A stretch of 64,000 bases of DNA from Mycobacterium sp. 852014-52450_SCH5900713 (GTDB taxonomy: Bacteria; Actinomycetota; Actinomycetes; Mycobacteriales; Mycobacteriaceae), in NCBI RefSeq assembly GCF_001667075.1, contig NZ_LZIL01000065.1, forward strand, positions 1 through 64,000, written 5' to 3'. The notes under the pieces were generated by a model. It had not been told where the DNA came from. It did no database searches and was given only the letters and a program-made list of their open reading frames with translations. Numbering within the stretch: position 1 is the stretch's first letter; each line of letters opens with the position of its first letter. Shown one piece after another: positions 1 through 7,228 of the stretch. The position numbers were made by a program, and so were the translations under genes.

Positions 1-570
1 CCGAGCGGGCGCGGGCGGCGATGGAGGATCGGCGCAGCGGTCAGGGCGGAGGACTGAGCGGCTGGGAGCGCCGGGCGCCGAGCTACCCTGCACGTTCGAC
101 GTCCACATCAGGACGTCTTGCATGCCGTCGTTGTAGACCACGCCGTTGGGCGGCGCGCCGGTCACGTCGAAGTACAGCGTCCCGGTCGACTCGCTACCCT
201 GCGCGATCGGCGCCGGGTTGAGGCCGTTAGGGGCCCCCACCTTGTCGATCACCCGGTAGTTCTGGCCGTTGGGCCCGCGGGCGATGAAGTCGTTCACCAT
301 CGGGGTAACGAGCCCGCCGTCCGACCGAGCGGTAACGTCCGCCTGGTAGAGCGTCCCCTTGGGCGTGTAGCCGGGAATCGAGACATTGCTCGGCTGCAGG
401 TTGCTCACCGTGTAGTTGGTGACCAGCGGCCCGTCCACGAGTTGCTCACTGGTGCCGAAGCCCTGGATGTTGGGCGGCGCGGCAGAAGCCGGCACCGCCG
501 CGAAAATCCCTGCCGCCGCAATCCCCCCGGCAGCGGCAGCTGTCTTCAGCGCGGTCTTGGTGACCTTCAT
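1..570 (-). CDS. DUF1942 (MPT63/MPB63-like) exported protein, truncated by window edge
   Basis: The ATG at 570 has an AGGA ribosome-binding site just upstream, and the frame stays open to base 1, so 190 codons are visible and the C-terminus is outside. Residues 1-30 look like a Sec signal peptide (Lys-containing start, Ala/Gly-rich core, ASA cleavage motif). The mature part carries landmarks of the secreted mycobacterial MPT63 family: IPGYTPKG (65-72), NYRVI (104-108), STGTLYFDVTG (128-138) and GMQDVLMW (149-156). MPT63 ends at the last motif; here a Pro/Ser-rich tail continues for more than 30 residues. The family has an immunoglobulin-like fold and no established enzymatic role. It is expected outside the cytoplasm. 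Confidence 0.85.
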   Translation of the reverse strand, partial: MKVTKTALKTAAAAGGIAAAGIFAAVPASAAPPNIQGFGTSEQLVDGPLVTNYTVSNLQPSNVSIPGYTPKGTLYQADVTARSDGGLVTPMVNDFIARGPNGQNYRVIDKVGAPNGLNPAPIAQGSESTGTLYFDVTGAPPNGVVYNDGMQDVLMWTSNVQGSSAPGAPSRSVLRPDRCADPPSPPAPAR

Positions 571-842
571 TGCTCATTCCTTTCGTGTCGAACAATCGCC
601 CCCCAGAAGGGCAATACGCACATAGGCCGCAAATAGCCCCTTGCTGCCCGCTTTAAACATATGCGCCCGGTTTATTCGTGATTTTCGGCCGGTCAGCTGG
701 CGAAACGGTGTTGTTTTGCTGGACAGTATCTTTCGCATCAGTTTTTAACATCCGTATCGCTATTCACGTCGAATGACTTGGGCGACGACGCTCTAGGCGC
801 ACGATTAGCCCCGGCTGTGGCGGGTAGTCAGAGCGGGAGAAA

Positions 843-1043
843 TCCGACCAGACGAAAGGGGCCGTCGATGGACGCGGAAGCGCTAAACACAGTCCCCGCG
901 AGGACGACGAACTCAAGCACGAATTGGATGGCACGCTGCGCGGTAACCGGCCAAGTCGCGCCGAGGAATGGCGCGATCCCGAGCCTCCGGCCGACGACGA
1001 CCCCGACGTTCCCGCGGGCCGCCCGATGACACGCGAACCTTAG
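843..1043 (+). CDS. Small acidic conserved protein lacking a visible start codon (possible pseudogene)
   Basis: An open frame of 66 codons ends at TAG 1041-1043. It reads as a highly charged mini-protein with the segments REDDELKHELDG and EEWRDPEPPADDDP, which I recognise as typical of small uncharacterised actinobacterial proteins. The in-frame stop upstream is TAG at about 825-827, and no ATG, GTG or TTG lies between it and the conserved segment. The codon where a start would be expected (840-842, just before the SDQTKG segment) is AAA. A purine-rich GGGAG lies at 834-838 and GGGTAG at 822-827. Either the start codon is lost, the sequence has an error, or an unusual start is used. No function can be assigned. 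Confidence 0.5.
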   Translation, partial: SDQTKGAVDGRGSAKHSPREDDELKHELDGTLRGNRPSRAEEWRDPEPPADDDPDVPAGRPMTREP

Positions 1044-1073
1044 ACCGGATTCGACCACCAATGGAGGAATCAG

Positions 1074-1913
1074 ATGGGCTTTGCGCCTCAGCAACAGACC
1101 GCCCCGGGTGTGCAGAGCCGGATGAACCCCGTGCCCGACTGCGGCGAAAACACTTACCAGGGCTCGGGAAAGCTCACCGGCAAAAGGGCGATCATCACCG
1201 GGGGTGATAGCGGCATCGGCCGCGCGGTCGCTATCGCTTTCGCGCGCGAAGGCGCCGACGTGCTGATCTCCTACCTCGACGAGGACGACGACGCCCGCGA
1301 CGTCGCGCGCTACGTGGAAGACGCCGGGCGCAAATGCGTCCTGGTGTCCGGCGACCTTTCCGATGCTGCGCATTGCCGCGCCGTCGTCGACCGGGCCGTC
1401 GAAGAATTCGGCGGCATCGACATCCTGGTCAACAATGCGGCCTACCAGATGATGCACAAGAGCCTTGACGAAATCAGCGATGAGGAATGGGATTACACGT
1501 TCCGGCTCAATGTCGGCGCATATTTTTATCTCACCAAGGCGGCGGTGCCGCACATGAACGCGGGGGCGTCGATCATCGGCAGTTCGTCGGTCAACTCCGA
1601 CACGCCCAATCCGACGCTGGCGCCCTACGCCGCCACCAAGGCGGCGATCGCCAACTTTTCGGCCAGCCTCGCTCAGTTGCTGGGCGAGAAGGGGATTCGG
1701 GTGAACAGCGTCGCGCCCGGCCCGATCTGGACACCGTTGATCCCCTCCACCATGCCCCCGGACAGCGTTGAGTCGTTCGGCGACAACACGCCGCTCGGCC
1801 GCGCCGGCCAGCCCGCCGAACTCGCGCCGATCTACGTGCTGTTGGCCTCCGACGACGCCAGTTATATCTCCGGCGCGCGGGTGGCCGTCACCGGAGGCCG
1901 GCCAATTCTCTAG
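1074..1913 (+). CDS. SDR-family oxidoreductase, general-stress-protein-39 type
   Basis: This 279-residue short-chain dehydrogenase/reductase starts at an ATG preceded by GGAGGA. Its N-terminal extension of about 35 residues (PDCGENTYQG) is typical of the YhxC/YdaD (GSP39) subgroup. The nucleotide-binding motif TGGDSGIG is at 42-49, NNAA at 120-123, catalytic Ser near 171-172, and YAATK at 185-189. The substrate is unknown; members use NAD(P)(H) and in Bacillus belong to the general stress regulon. Its neighbours here (charged mini-protein, DUF2795, ChaB) also have a stress flavour. Confidence 0.9.
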   Translation: MGFAPQQQTAPGVQSRMNPVPDCGENTYQGSGKLTGKRAIITGGDSGIGRAVAIAFAREGADVLISYLDEDDDARDVARYVEDAGRKCVLVSGDLSDAAHCRAVVDRAVEEFGGIDILVNNAAYQMMHKSLDEISDEEWDYTFRLNVGAYFYLTKAAVPHMNAGASIIGSSSVNSDTPNPTLAPYAATKAAIANFSASLAQLLGEKGIRVNSVAPGPIWTPLIPSTMPPDSVESFGDNTPLGRAGQPAELAPIYVLLASDDASYISGARVAVTGGRPIL

Positions 1914-1942
1914 CGCCGCATCGCTTTGCACTTGCGGACGGT

Positions 1943-2272
1943 TCAGGAGCCCCGGTTCTCGCCCAGTTCCTCGACGATCGGGCTCGAAGCGGGGATGTCT
2001 TTTGCGTTTTCGGCCAGCCCTGGTTTGGTGTGGGTGCGACGAGCCGCGGCCTTGTCGGCGTCGCCGAGGTCGCGATCGTCGATGATGGTGACCGACGCGA
2101 GGACCTGGGCGGCATTGTTGTAGGTCTCGGGCGGAATGCTGCGCAGGGCGCGGATCGTGTCGTCGTCGCAGCCATTGCGATCGGCGGCGTCAAGCAGATC
2201 CTGCTTGTTCGCCGGAAAGTCCACATCGGTGAAGCATTGACGCAGCTGATTGGGACTAACGGACGCAACCAT
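1943..2272 (-). CDS. DUF2795 protein
   Basis: A 109-residue protein of the DUF2795 family. The conserved domain is at residues 8-65 (VDFPANKQDLLDAADRNG, then DDDTIRALRSIPPETY) and resembles other small actinobacterial DUF2795 proteins. The C-terminal 40 residues are charged and probably disordered. The ATG at 2272 was chosen because the domain begins right after it. A possible SigF-like promoter lies just upstream at 2290-2316. The function of DUF2795 is not established; it often sits near stress-related SDR genes, as here. It is convergent with the SDR gene, 29 bp apart. Confidence 0.85.
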   Translation of the reverse strand: MVASVSPNQLRQCFTDVDFPANKQDLLDAADRNGCDDDTIRALRSIPPETYNNAAQVLASVTIIDDRDLGDADKAAARRTHTKPGLAENAKDIPASSPIVEELGENRGS

Positions 2273-2289
2273 GGCTGTCGGGATGCCCG

Positions 2290-2316
2290 GTGCCCAAAGG
2301 GCTAAACCGCTAAACC
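2290..2316 (-). promoter_or_regulatory. Possible SigF-type promoter of the DUF2795 gene
   Basis: On the minus strand GGTTT (2316-2312) is followed after exactly 16 nt by GGGCAC (2295-2290). The known mycobacterial SigF consensus is GGTTT-N16/17-GGGTAY, so the -10 has one mismatch. The predicted start is close to the ATG at 2272, giving a very short leader. This is pattern matching only. Confidence 0.3.
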
Positions 2317-2368
2317 CGGCCCCGGGGTGACGTCTCGGTCACATCGGCGCGGCCGTGAAACGCCTTTC

Positions 2369-2782
2369 TCAACGGCCGCGGACTCTGCGGTTGTGCTTCA
2401 TGATCGCGTCGACCAACTCCGCCTTGCTCATCTTCGACCGGCCCCGCACGTCGAGTCGGCGGGCCACGTCGAGCAGGTGCTTCTTGCTCGCGTTGGCGTC
2501 CACCCCCTCGGCCGTCGGGCCGGAGGCACGCGGCCCGCCGCTCTTGGCGCGCTCGTCGGACGGGCCCTTCTGTTCTTTGGGCTCCCAATGATCGCCGATC
2601 TTTTCGAAGCTGTGCTTAAGGGCGGAATACGCCACCCGGTGCGCGCGCTCTTCGCTGCCGTATTCGTCGGCCGCTGCGTCATGCGTTTTCGCGAACGTGC
2701 GTTGCGCTTTGGCGTTGGAACGCCGCAAAGTGCTCGGCAGTTCGTCCTTCTTCGGCTTGCCGCCTTTCGTCGTCTTCGGCAT
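2369..2782 (-). CDS. ChaB-family protein with C-terminal Rho-N/SAP-like domain
   Basis: This 137-residue protein starts at an ATG preceded by AGGAGG. Residues 10-70 match the ChaB family (LPSTLRRSNAKAQRTFAKTH, then AHRVAYSALKHSFEK). Residues 95-135 (KKHLLDVARRLDVRGRSKMS, then KAELVDAIMKHN) look like a small Rho N-terminal/SAP-type helical nucleic-acid-binding module. The linker is Lys/Glu/Gly-rich. ChaB proteins were named after a cation-transport regulator, but their biochemical role is unclear; the fused domain suggests DNA or RNA binding. It belongs with the DUF2795 and SDR genes to the left. Confidence 0.85.
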   Translation of the reverse strand: MPKTTKGGKPKKDELPSTLRRSNAKAQRTFAKTHDAAADEYGSEERAHRVAYSALKHSFEKIGDHWEPKEQKGPSDERAKSGGPRASGPTAEGVDANASKKHLLDVARRLDVRGRSKMSKAELVDAIMKHNRRVRGR

Positions 2783-2889
2783 GAAAACCTCCTGATACGC
2801 ACGCGCGGTGCGAGTGACACTCGGTTACCCCATCGACGGGCCGGCAATCAGCACTTCGCCCAGCGAAGCCGCGTCCAGAGCCCGAAAAT

Positions 2890-2908
2890 ATGTCAATATC
2901 ATTGACAT
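2890..2908. promoter_or_regulatory. Perfect palindromic operator overlapping the MarR start codon
   Basis: ATGTCAAT-ATC-ATTGACAT is a perfect 8-3-8 inverted repeat covering 2890-2908. The right arm contains the first two bases of the regulator's ATG (2907-2909). MarR dimers bind palindromes of this size, so autorepression is the likely role. A conventional ribosome-binding site is not evident between palindrome and start, so the message may be leaderless or have a short leader. Confidence 0.75.
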
Positions 2909-3326
2909 GGTTCAGGCCGAAGACGCCCCGCTTGGTTACCTGCTGTACCGGGTGGCCAGCCTGCTGCGACCGGAGGTTTCCGCGGTATTGGGCCCGCTCG
3001 GCCTGACGCTGCCCGAATTCGTCTGCCTCCGCATGCTTTCCCTGGTTCCGGGGATGTCGAGCGCCGAACTGTCCCGGCAGGCCGGAGTCACACCGCAGGC
3101 GATGAACACGGTGCTGCGCAAGCTGGAAGACATCGGCGCCGTCGCCCGTCCGACATCTGTGTCCAGCGGTCGCGCGCTACCGGCCACGCTGACCGGTCAG
3201 GGCCGCGCCCTTTTGAAACGCGCCGAAGGCGCGGTGCGGACCGCCGATGCGCGCATCTTGGCCAAGCTGACCGAAACTCAGCAGCGCGACTTCAAGCGGA
3301 TGCTCGACAAGCTCGGGTCCGACTGA
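2907..3326 (+). CDS. MarR-family transcriptional regulator (Rv2887 orthologue)
   Basis: This 139-residue MarR protein is read from ATG 2907; the longer frame from GTG 2808 adds 33 residues that do not look conserved. The winged helix-turn-helix is around residues 46-72 (MSSAELSRQAGVTPQAMNTV) with the wing near 80-95. Sequence and position next to amiC make it the orthologue of M. tuberculosis Rv2887, a salicylate-responsive repressor of the methyltransferase gene Rv0560c. Only its own upstream palindrome is visible here as a target. It is convergent with amiC, with a weak CCCGC/GCGGG hairpin at 3328-3343 between the genes. Confidence 0.92.
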   Translation: MVQAEDAPLGYLLYRVASLLRPEVSAVLGPLGLTLPEFVCLRMLSLVPGMSSAELSRQAGVTPQAMNTVLRKLEDIGAVARPTSVSSGRALPATLTGQGRALLKRAEGAVRTADARILAKLTETQQRDFKRMLDKLGSD

Positions 3327-3362
3327 CCCCGCGGCGAAGCGGGCCGCCGCCGAGGCCGCAGA

Positions 3363-4760
3363 TCAAGCGGTTTGGATCCGGGCCCATGGTCGGGCCTCTT
3401 CGAGTTCGTAGGCCAGCTCGAGCAGTAGCGCCTCCTGCCCGATGTTGGTCGAGAACATCATGCCCACCGGCATGCCTTCGTCGGACTGCGCCAACGGAAG
3501 CGAGACCGCCGGCTCGCCGGTTACGTTCTGCAACGGGGTGAACGAGACCCAGTCGATCAGCCGCTCGATGACCTGGTGGTAGTCGGTGGGTGCCAGATAG
3601 CCGATGCGGGGCGTCTCGTCGGCGAGCGTCGGGGTGAGCACTACGTCGTAGGTGTCGAAGAATTGTGCGGTGCGCCTGCGGATTCGGCGCAGGCGCATGA
3701 TCGCCAGCGGCAGTCGATGAATGTTGTGGGCGGTGTGTCGCTCCAGCCCGAGCGTCAGGCTGTCCAGCCGGCTGCGGTCGAACGTCTTGCCGAACATGTG
3801 CCGCCCGGTGCGCACCTGGGCCAGCGCGAGGAATCCCCAGTAAAGGACGAAATCGTCGACGAAGCTGGCCGGCACCGGGGGCTCGTCGAGGTATTCGACG
3901 CGATGCCCCAGCTCCTCGAGAAGGCCGGCGGACTTCAGCGTCAGCTCGCGCACCTGGGGGCTGCAGTCGCGTTGCACCGACCGGGTCAGCACGGCGATCC
4001 GCAGCCGCTGCCTGCCGGGTCCGACGACGTCACCGACCGGTGCCAGTTTCGGATTGCGCCAAATCCGTTCGGCCTCCCGGTAGAACGCCGCCGTGTCACG
4101 CACCGAACGGGTCACCACACCGTTGGCGACGATGCCCACCGGCATCCGGCGCAGGTGGGCGTCCAGCGGCAGCCGCCCACGTGACGGCTTCAGCCCGACA
4201 AGCCCGTTGCAGGCGGCAGGGATGCGGATGGAGCCGCCGCCGTCGTTGGCGTGGGCGATCGGCACCACACCGGCGGCAACGAACGCACCCGAGCCCGACG
4301 AGGATGCGCCCGCGCTGTAGTCGGTGTTCCACGGGTTGCGGACCGGACCCAGCCGGGGGTGTTCGGCCGAAGCACTGAAACCGAATTCCGACAGCTGCGT
4401 CTTGCCCACCGGGGCCAGCCCGGTGGCCAGGAACAACCGGGTGAATGCGCCGTCGGAGGTGGCATTCCACGGAGTCCACGCGTCGGTGCCGTGCATCGTC
4501 GGCTGGCCGGCGATGTCGACGTTGTCCTTGAGAAACGTCGGGACGCCGTCAAAGAAGCCGTTCGCCGCCGCGGCGGTTCGCGCCTGCTGGAAGGCCGCAT
4601 AGGCCAGGCCGTTGAGGATCGGATCCACGGCCTCGGTGCGGGCGATGGCGGCCTCGACCACCTCGGCCCTGCTGACCCAGCCGGCCTGTATCGCGTGGGC
4701 GAGCCCGACCGCGTCCAGATCACCGAGGGCGTCGTCGCCGAACGCATGCACGTGTCGCAT
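3363..4760 (-). CDS. amiC: Amidase (AmiC-like, amidase-signature family)
   Basis: A 465-residue amidase-signature hydrolase, close to the family's usual length. The Ser-cisSer-Lys machinery is visible: FLKDN with Lys79, the Ser-rich segment at 152-157 (cis-Ser about 153), and GGGSIRIPA with nucleophile Ser177. It hydrolyses a carboxamide to acid and ammonia; the physiological substrate is unknown. No signal peptide is evident, so it is cytoplasmic. It lies downstream of rpsB-tsf on the same strand with a 32-bp gap and may be read through from them. It matches Rv2888c by order. Confidence 0.93.
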   Translation of the reverse strand: MRHVHAFGDDALGDLDAVGLAHAIQAGWVSRAEVVEAAIARTEAVDPILNGLAYAAFQQARTAAAANGFFDGVPTFLKDNVDIAGQPTMHGTDAWTPWNATSDGAFTRLFLATGLAPVGKTQLSEFGFSASAEHPRLGPVRNPWNTDYSAGASSSGSGAFVAAGVVPIAHANDGGGSIRIPAACNGLVGLKPSRGRLPLDAHLRRMPVGIVANGVVTRSVRDTAAFYREAERIWRNPKLAPVGDVVGPGRQRLRIAVLTRSVQRDCSPQVRELTLKSAGLLEELGHRVEYLDEPPVPASFVDDFVLYWGFLALAQVRTGRHMFGKTFDRSRLDSLTLGLERHTAHNIHRLPLAIMRLRRIRRRTAQFFDTYDVVLTPTLADETPRIGYLAPTDYHQVIERLIDWVSFTPLQNVTGEPAVSLPLAQSDEGMPVGMMFSTNIGQEALLLELAYELEEARPWARIQTA

Positions 4761-4792
4761 TTAACCGACGCTAGCCCGCGCCCGCGCGGGGC

Positions 4793-5608
4793 TTAGGCCT
4801 GCCCCACCTCGAAGCGCACGAACCGCGTCACCGTCACGCCGGCCTCGTCGAGCAGGGCCTTGACCGTCTTCTTGCTGTCGGACACCGAGGGCTGCTCCAG
4901 CAGCACGGAGTCCTTGAAGAAGCCGTTCAGCCGGCCTTCGACGATCTTGGGCAGCGCCTGCTCCGGCTTGCCCTCGGCCTTGGCCGTTTCCTCGGCGATA
5001 CGGCGCTCGCTGGCCACCACGTCCTCGGGGACGTCGTCGCGTGACAAGAAGCGCGCCTTGAGCGCGGCGATCTGCAGCGCGACCGAGTGCGCGGCCTCGA
5101 CGTCGGAGCCGCTGTATTCCACCAGCACCCCGACGGCCGGCGGCAGGTCCGCCGCCCGCTTGTGCAGGTAGGCCTCGACGGTGCCGTCGAAGTACGCGAC
5201 ACGGCGCAGCTCGAGCTTCTCGCCGATCTTGGCCGACAGGTCGGCGATGGCCTGCTCGACCGTCTTACCGCCCGTAGCGGCAGCCTTGAGCGCCTCGACA
5301 TCGGTGGCCTTGGATTCGGCCGCCGCCGCGACGATGTCATCGGCGAGCTTCTGGAACTCGGCGTTCTTGGCGACGAAGTCGGTCTCGGAGTTCAGCTCGA
5401 TCAGCGCGCCGCCCTTGGCCGCGACCAGGCCTTCGGCCGTGGCGCGCTCGGCGCGCTTGCCGACGTCCTTGGCGCCCTTGATGCGCAACGCCTCGACGGC
5501 CTTGTCGAAGTCGCCGTCGCTCTCGGCCAGCGCGTTCTTGCAGTCGAGCATGCCGGCGCCGGTGAGCTCCCGAAGCTTCTTGACGTCGGCGGCGGTGAAG
5601 TTGGCCAT
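4793..5608 (-). CDS. tsf: Elongation factor Ts
   Basis: This 271-residue protein is the nucleotide exchange factor that recycles EF-Tu-GDP to EF-Tu-GTP in the cytoplasm. Landmarks are the N-terminal UBA-like domain (LRELTGAGMLDCKNAL, 13-28) and the NSETDFVAKN signature near residue 75. Length is normal. It follows rpsB on the same strand with an 11-bp gap, the standard rpsB-tsf operon. Confidence 0.98.
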   Translation of the reverse strand: MANFTAADVKKLRELTGAGMLDCKNALAESDGDFDKAVEALRIKGAKDVGKRAERATAEGLVAAKGGALIELNSETDFVAKNAEFQKLADDIVAAAAESKATDVEALKAAATGGKTVEQAIADLSAKIGEKLELRRVAYFDGTVEAYLHKRAADLPPAVGVLVEYSGSDVEAAHSVALQIAALKARFLSRDDVPEDVVASERRIAEETAKAEGKPEQALPKIVEGRLNGFFKDSVLLEQPSVSDSKKTVKALLDEAGVTVTRFVRFEVGQA

Positions 5609-5619
5609 ATCAGCCTTCC

Positions 5620-6453
5620 CTAGGAGGGTTCAGTGGTCGATTCGGGTGCGCCCGCAGCGACGTCGGTGGGGGCGCTGGCAGCAGCGGAGGCCAGCAGTTC
5701 CTGCTCCCATTCGGGCAGCGGCTCGGCGGCCTCGACTTCGGGCTTGCCGTCGGTGCGGCCGACCCCGGCGCGGGCCTGCAGGCCCTCGGCGACCGCGGAA
5801 GCGATCACCTTGGTCAACAGCGCGGCCGAGCGGATCGCGTCGTCGTTACCCGGGATCGGGTAGTCGACCTCGTCGGGGTCGCAGTTGGTGTCCAGGATCG
5901 CGATGATCGGGATGTTCAGCTTGCGGGCCTCCGCGACCGCGAGATGCTCCTTGTTGGTGTCGACGACCCAGATCGCCGAGGGCACCTTGGCCATGTCGCG
6001 GATACCGCCGAGGCTGCGCTCCAGCTTGTTCTTCTCCCGGGTCAGCATCAAGATTTCTTTCTTGGTGCGGCCCTCGAAGCCGCCGGTCTGCTCCATCGCC
6101 TCGAGCTCCTTGAGGCGCTGCAGGCGCTTGTGCACGGTGGAGAAGTTGGTGAGCATCCCGCCCAGCCAGCGCTGGTTCACGAACGGCATGCCGACGCGGG
6201 TCGCCTCGGCGGCGACGGACTCCTGCGCCTGCTTCTTGGTGCCGACGAACATGATGCTGCCACCGTGGGCGACGGTCTCCTTGACGAACTCGTACGCCTT
6301 GTCGATGTAGGTCAGCGTCTGCTGCAGGTCGATGATGTAGATGCCGTTGCGGTCGGTGAAGATGAACCGCTTCATCTTGGGATTCCAACGACGGGTCTGG
6401 TGCCCGAAGTGAGTGCCGCTGTCCAGCAGCTGTTTCATGGTTACGACGGCCAT
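5620..6453 (-). CDS. rpsB: 30S ribosomal protein S2
   Basis: A 277-residue S2, starting MAVVTMKQLLDSG and containing FGHQTRRWNPKM, the IIDLQQT region and FVGTKKQA. The C-terminal 40 residues are an acidic/Ala-rich extension typical of actinobacterial S2. It is the first gene of rpsB-tsf. The upstream 263-bp gap holds a TAAACT -10-like hexamer (minus strand, 6636-6631) and a 10-bp inverted repeat, possible control elements. Confidence 0.98.
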   Translation of the reverse strand: MAVVTMKQLLDSGTHFGHQTRRWNPKMKRFIFTDRNGIYIIDLQQTLTYIDKAYEFVKETVAHGGSIMFVGTKKQAQESVAAEATRVGMPFVNQRWLGGMLTNFSTVHKRLQRLKELEAMEQTGGFEGRTKKEILMLTREKNKLERSLGGIRDMAKVPSAIWVVDTNKEHLAVAEARKLNIPIIAILDTNCDPDEVDYPIPGNDDAIRSAALLTKVIASAVAEGLQARAGVGRTDGKPEVEAAEPLPEWEQELLASAAASAPTDVAAGAPESTTEPS

Positions 6454-6560
6454 GCTCGTGCCTTACTTGTGTCGGTTGTCGCCCGGCATCGGGTGAAGCC
6501 GGGCCCTGGCGCCTGCTGCGATGCCGGACCCTGTTAAGGGACCGCCCGGCACGCAATGCG

Positions 6561-6634
6561 AACTCCTGGTGGAACTAAGGAGACGCGGGGCGGACGCGCG
6601 AAGTCAGCCCGCGAACGAGCTGCGACCAGGAGTT
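6561..6634. repeat. 10-bp perfect inverted repeat in the rpsB upstream region
   Basis: AACTCCTGGT (6561-6570) and ACCAGGAGTT (6625-6634) are perfect inverted copies 54 nt apart. The right copy overlaps a possible minus-strand -10 hexamer TAAACT (6636-6631), so a protein binding both copies could touch the rpsB promoter. No protein is known to me for this pair. Confidence 0.4.
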
Positions 6635-6716
6635 TACACCGACTCCGCTGGTGGTTTTGCACAGCACCGGCCCGCCCTGAGTGGTGCCGCCGCAGGCGGG
6701 GCGATGAACTGAGCCG

Positions 6717-7220
6717 ATGCGACGGGTTTTGCGGCTGATGCTGTGCCTGGCGGTGCTCAGCGCGGTGCCCGCGGTTGCGGACGACGCTCGCCTGGATTGG
6801 CCGTTGCGACCGCCGCCGGCCCTGGACGGGCAAGCCCGCGGATTCGACGCCCCGTCACCGGACTGGAAACCCGGGCATCGGGGCGTGGATCTGCCCGGGG
6901 CTGCAGGTCAGCCGGTGTATGCGGCGGGCACCGCCACCGTGGTGTTCGCCGGGCAGCTGGCGGGGCGGCCGGTGGTTTCGCTGGCCCACCCGGGCGGGCT
7001 GCGCACCAGCTACGAGCCGGTCCGGGCGGCGGTGCGGGTGGGCCAACCGGTGACGGCCCAGACCGTCATCGGCTCGTTGCAGGCCGGGCATGCCGGCTGC
7101 CGGGCCGCGGCCTGTCTGCACTGGGGCGCGATGTGGGGTCCGGCGTCGGGCGCCCACTACGTCGATCCGTTGGGTTTGGTGAAGTCGACGCCGATCCGGC
7201 TCAAGCCGCTGCGGGGTTGA
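6717..7220 (+). CDS. Exported LytM/M23-like protein with an altered HxH motif (Rv2891 orthologue)
   Basis: A 167-residue protein with a Sec signal peptide (residues 1-21, cleavage near AVA/DD). The LytM fold is indicated by HRGVD (His54, Asp58), LAHPGG (His91) and LHWG (His135). In active M23 endopeptidases the last motif is HxH; here it is Cys133-Leu-His135, so the zinc ligand is kept but the other His is replaced. The protein may therefore be a non-catalytic or altered cell-wall-binding relative. It is convergent with xerC (8-bp gap) and divergent from rpsB. Confidence 0.85.
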   Translation: MRRVLRLMLCLAVLSAVPAVADDARLDWPLRPPPALDGQARGFDAPSPDWKPGHRGVDLPGAAGQPVYAAGTATVVFAGQLAGRPVVSLAHPGGLRTSYEPVRAAVRVGQPVTAQTVIGSLQAGHAGCRAAACLHWGAMWGPASGAHYVDPLGLVKSTPIRLKPLRG

Positions 7221-7228
7221 GGGGGGCG

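Noticed and set aside
778..1029. 83-codon frame overlapping the mini-protein
   Set aside because: Low-complexity Thr/Arg/Pro composition; the alternative frame ending at 1043 carries the recognisable conserved sequence.
2808..2906. GTG-initiated extension of the MarR regulator
   Set aside because: The extra residues are not conserved and would place the palindrome inside the gene; ATG 2907 matches the known length of the orthologue.
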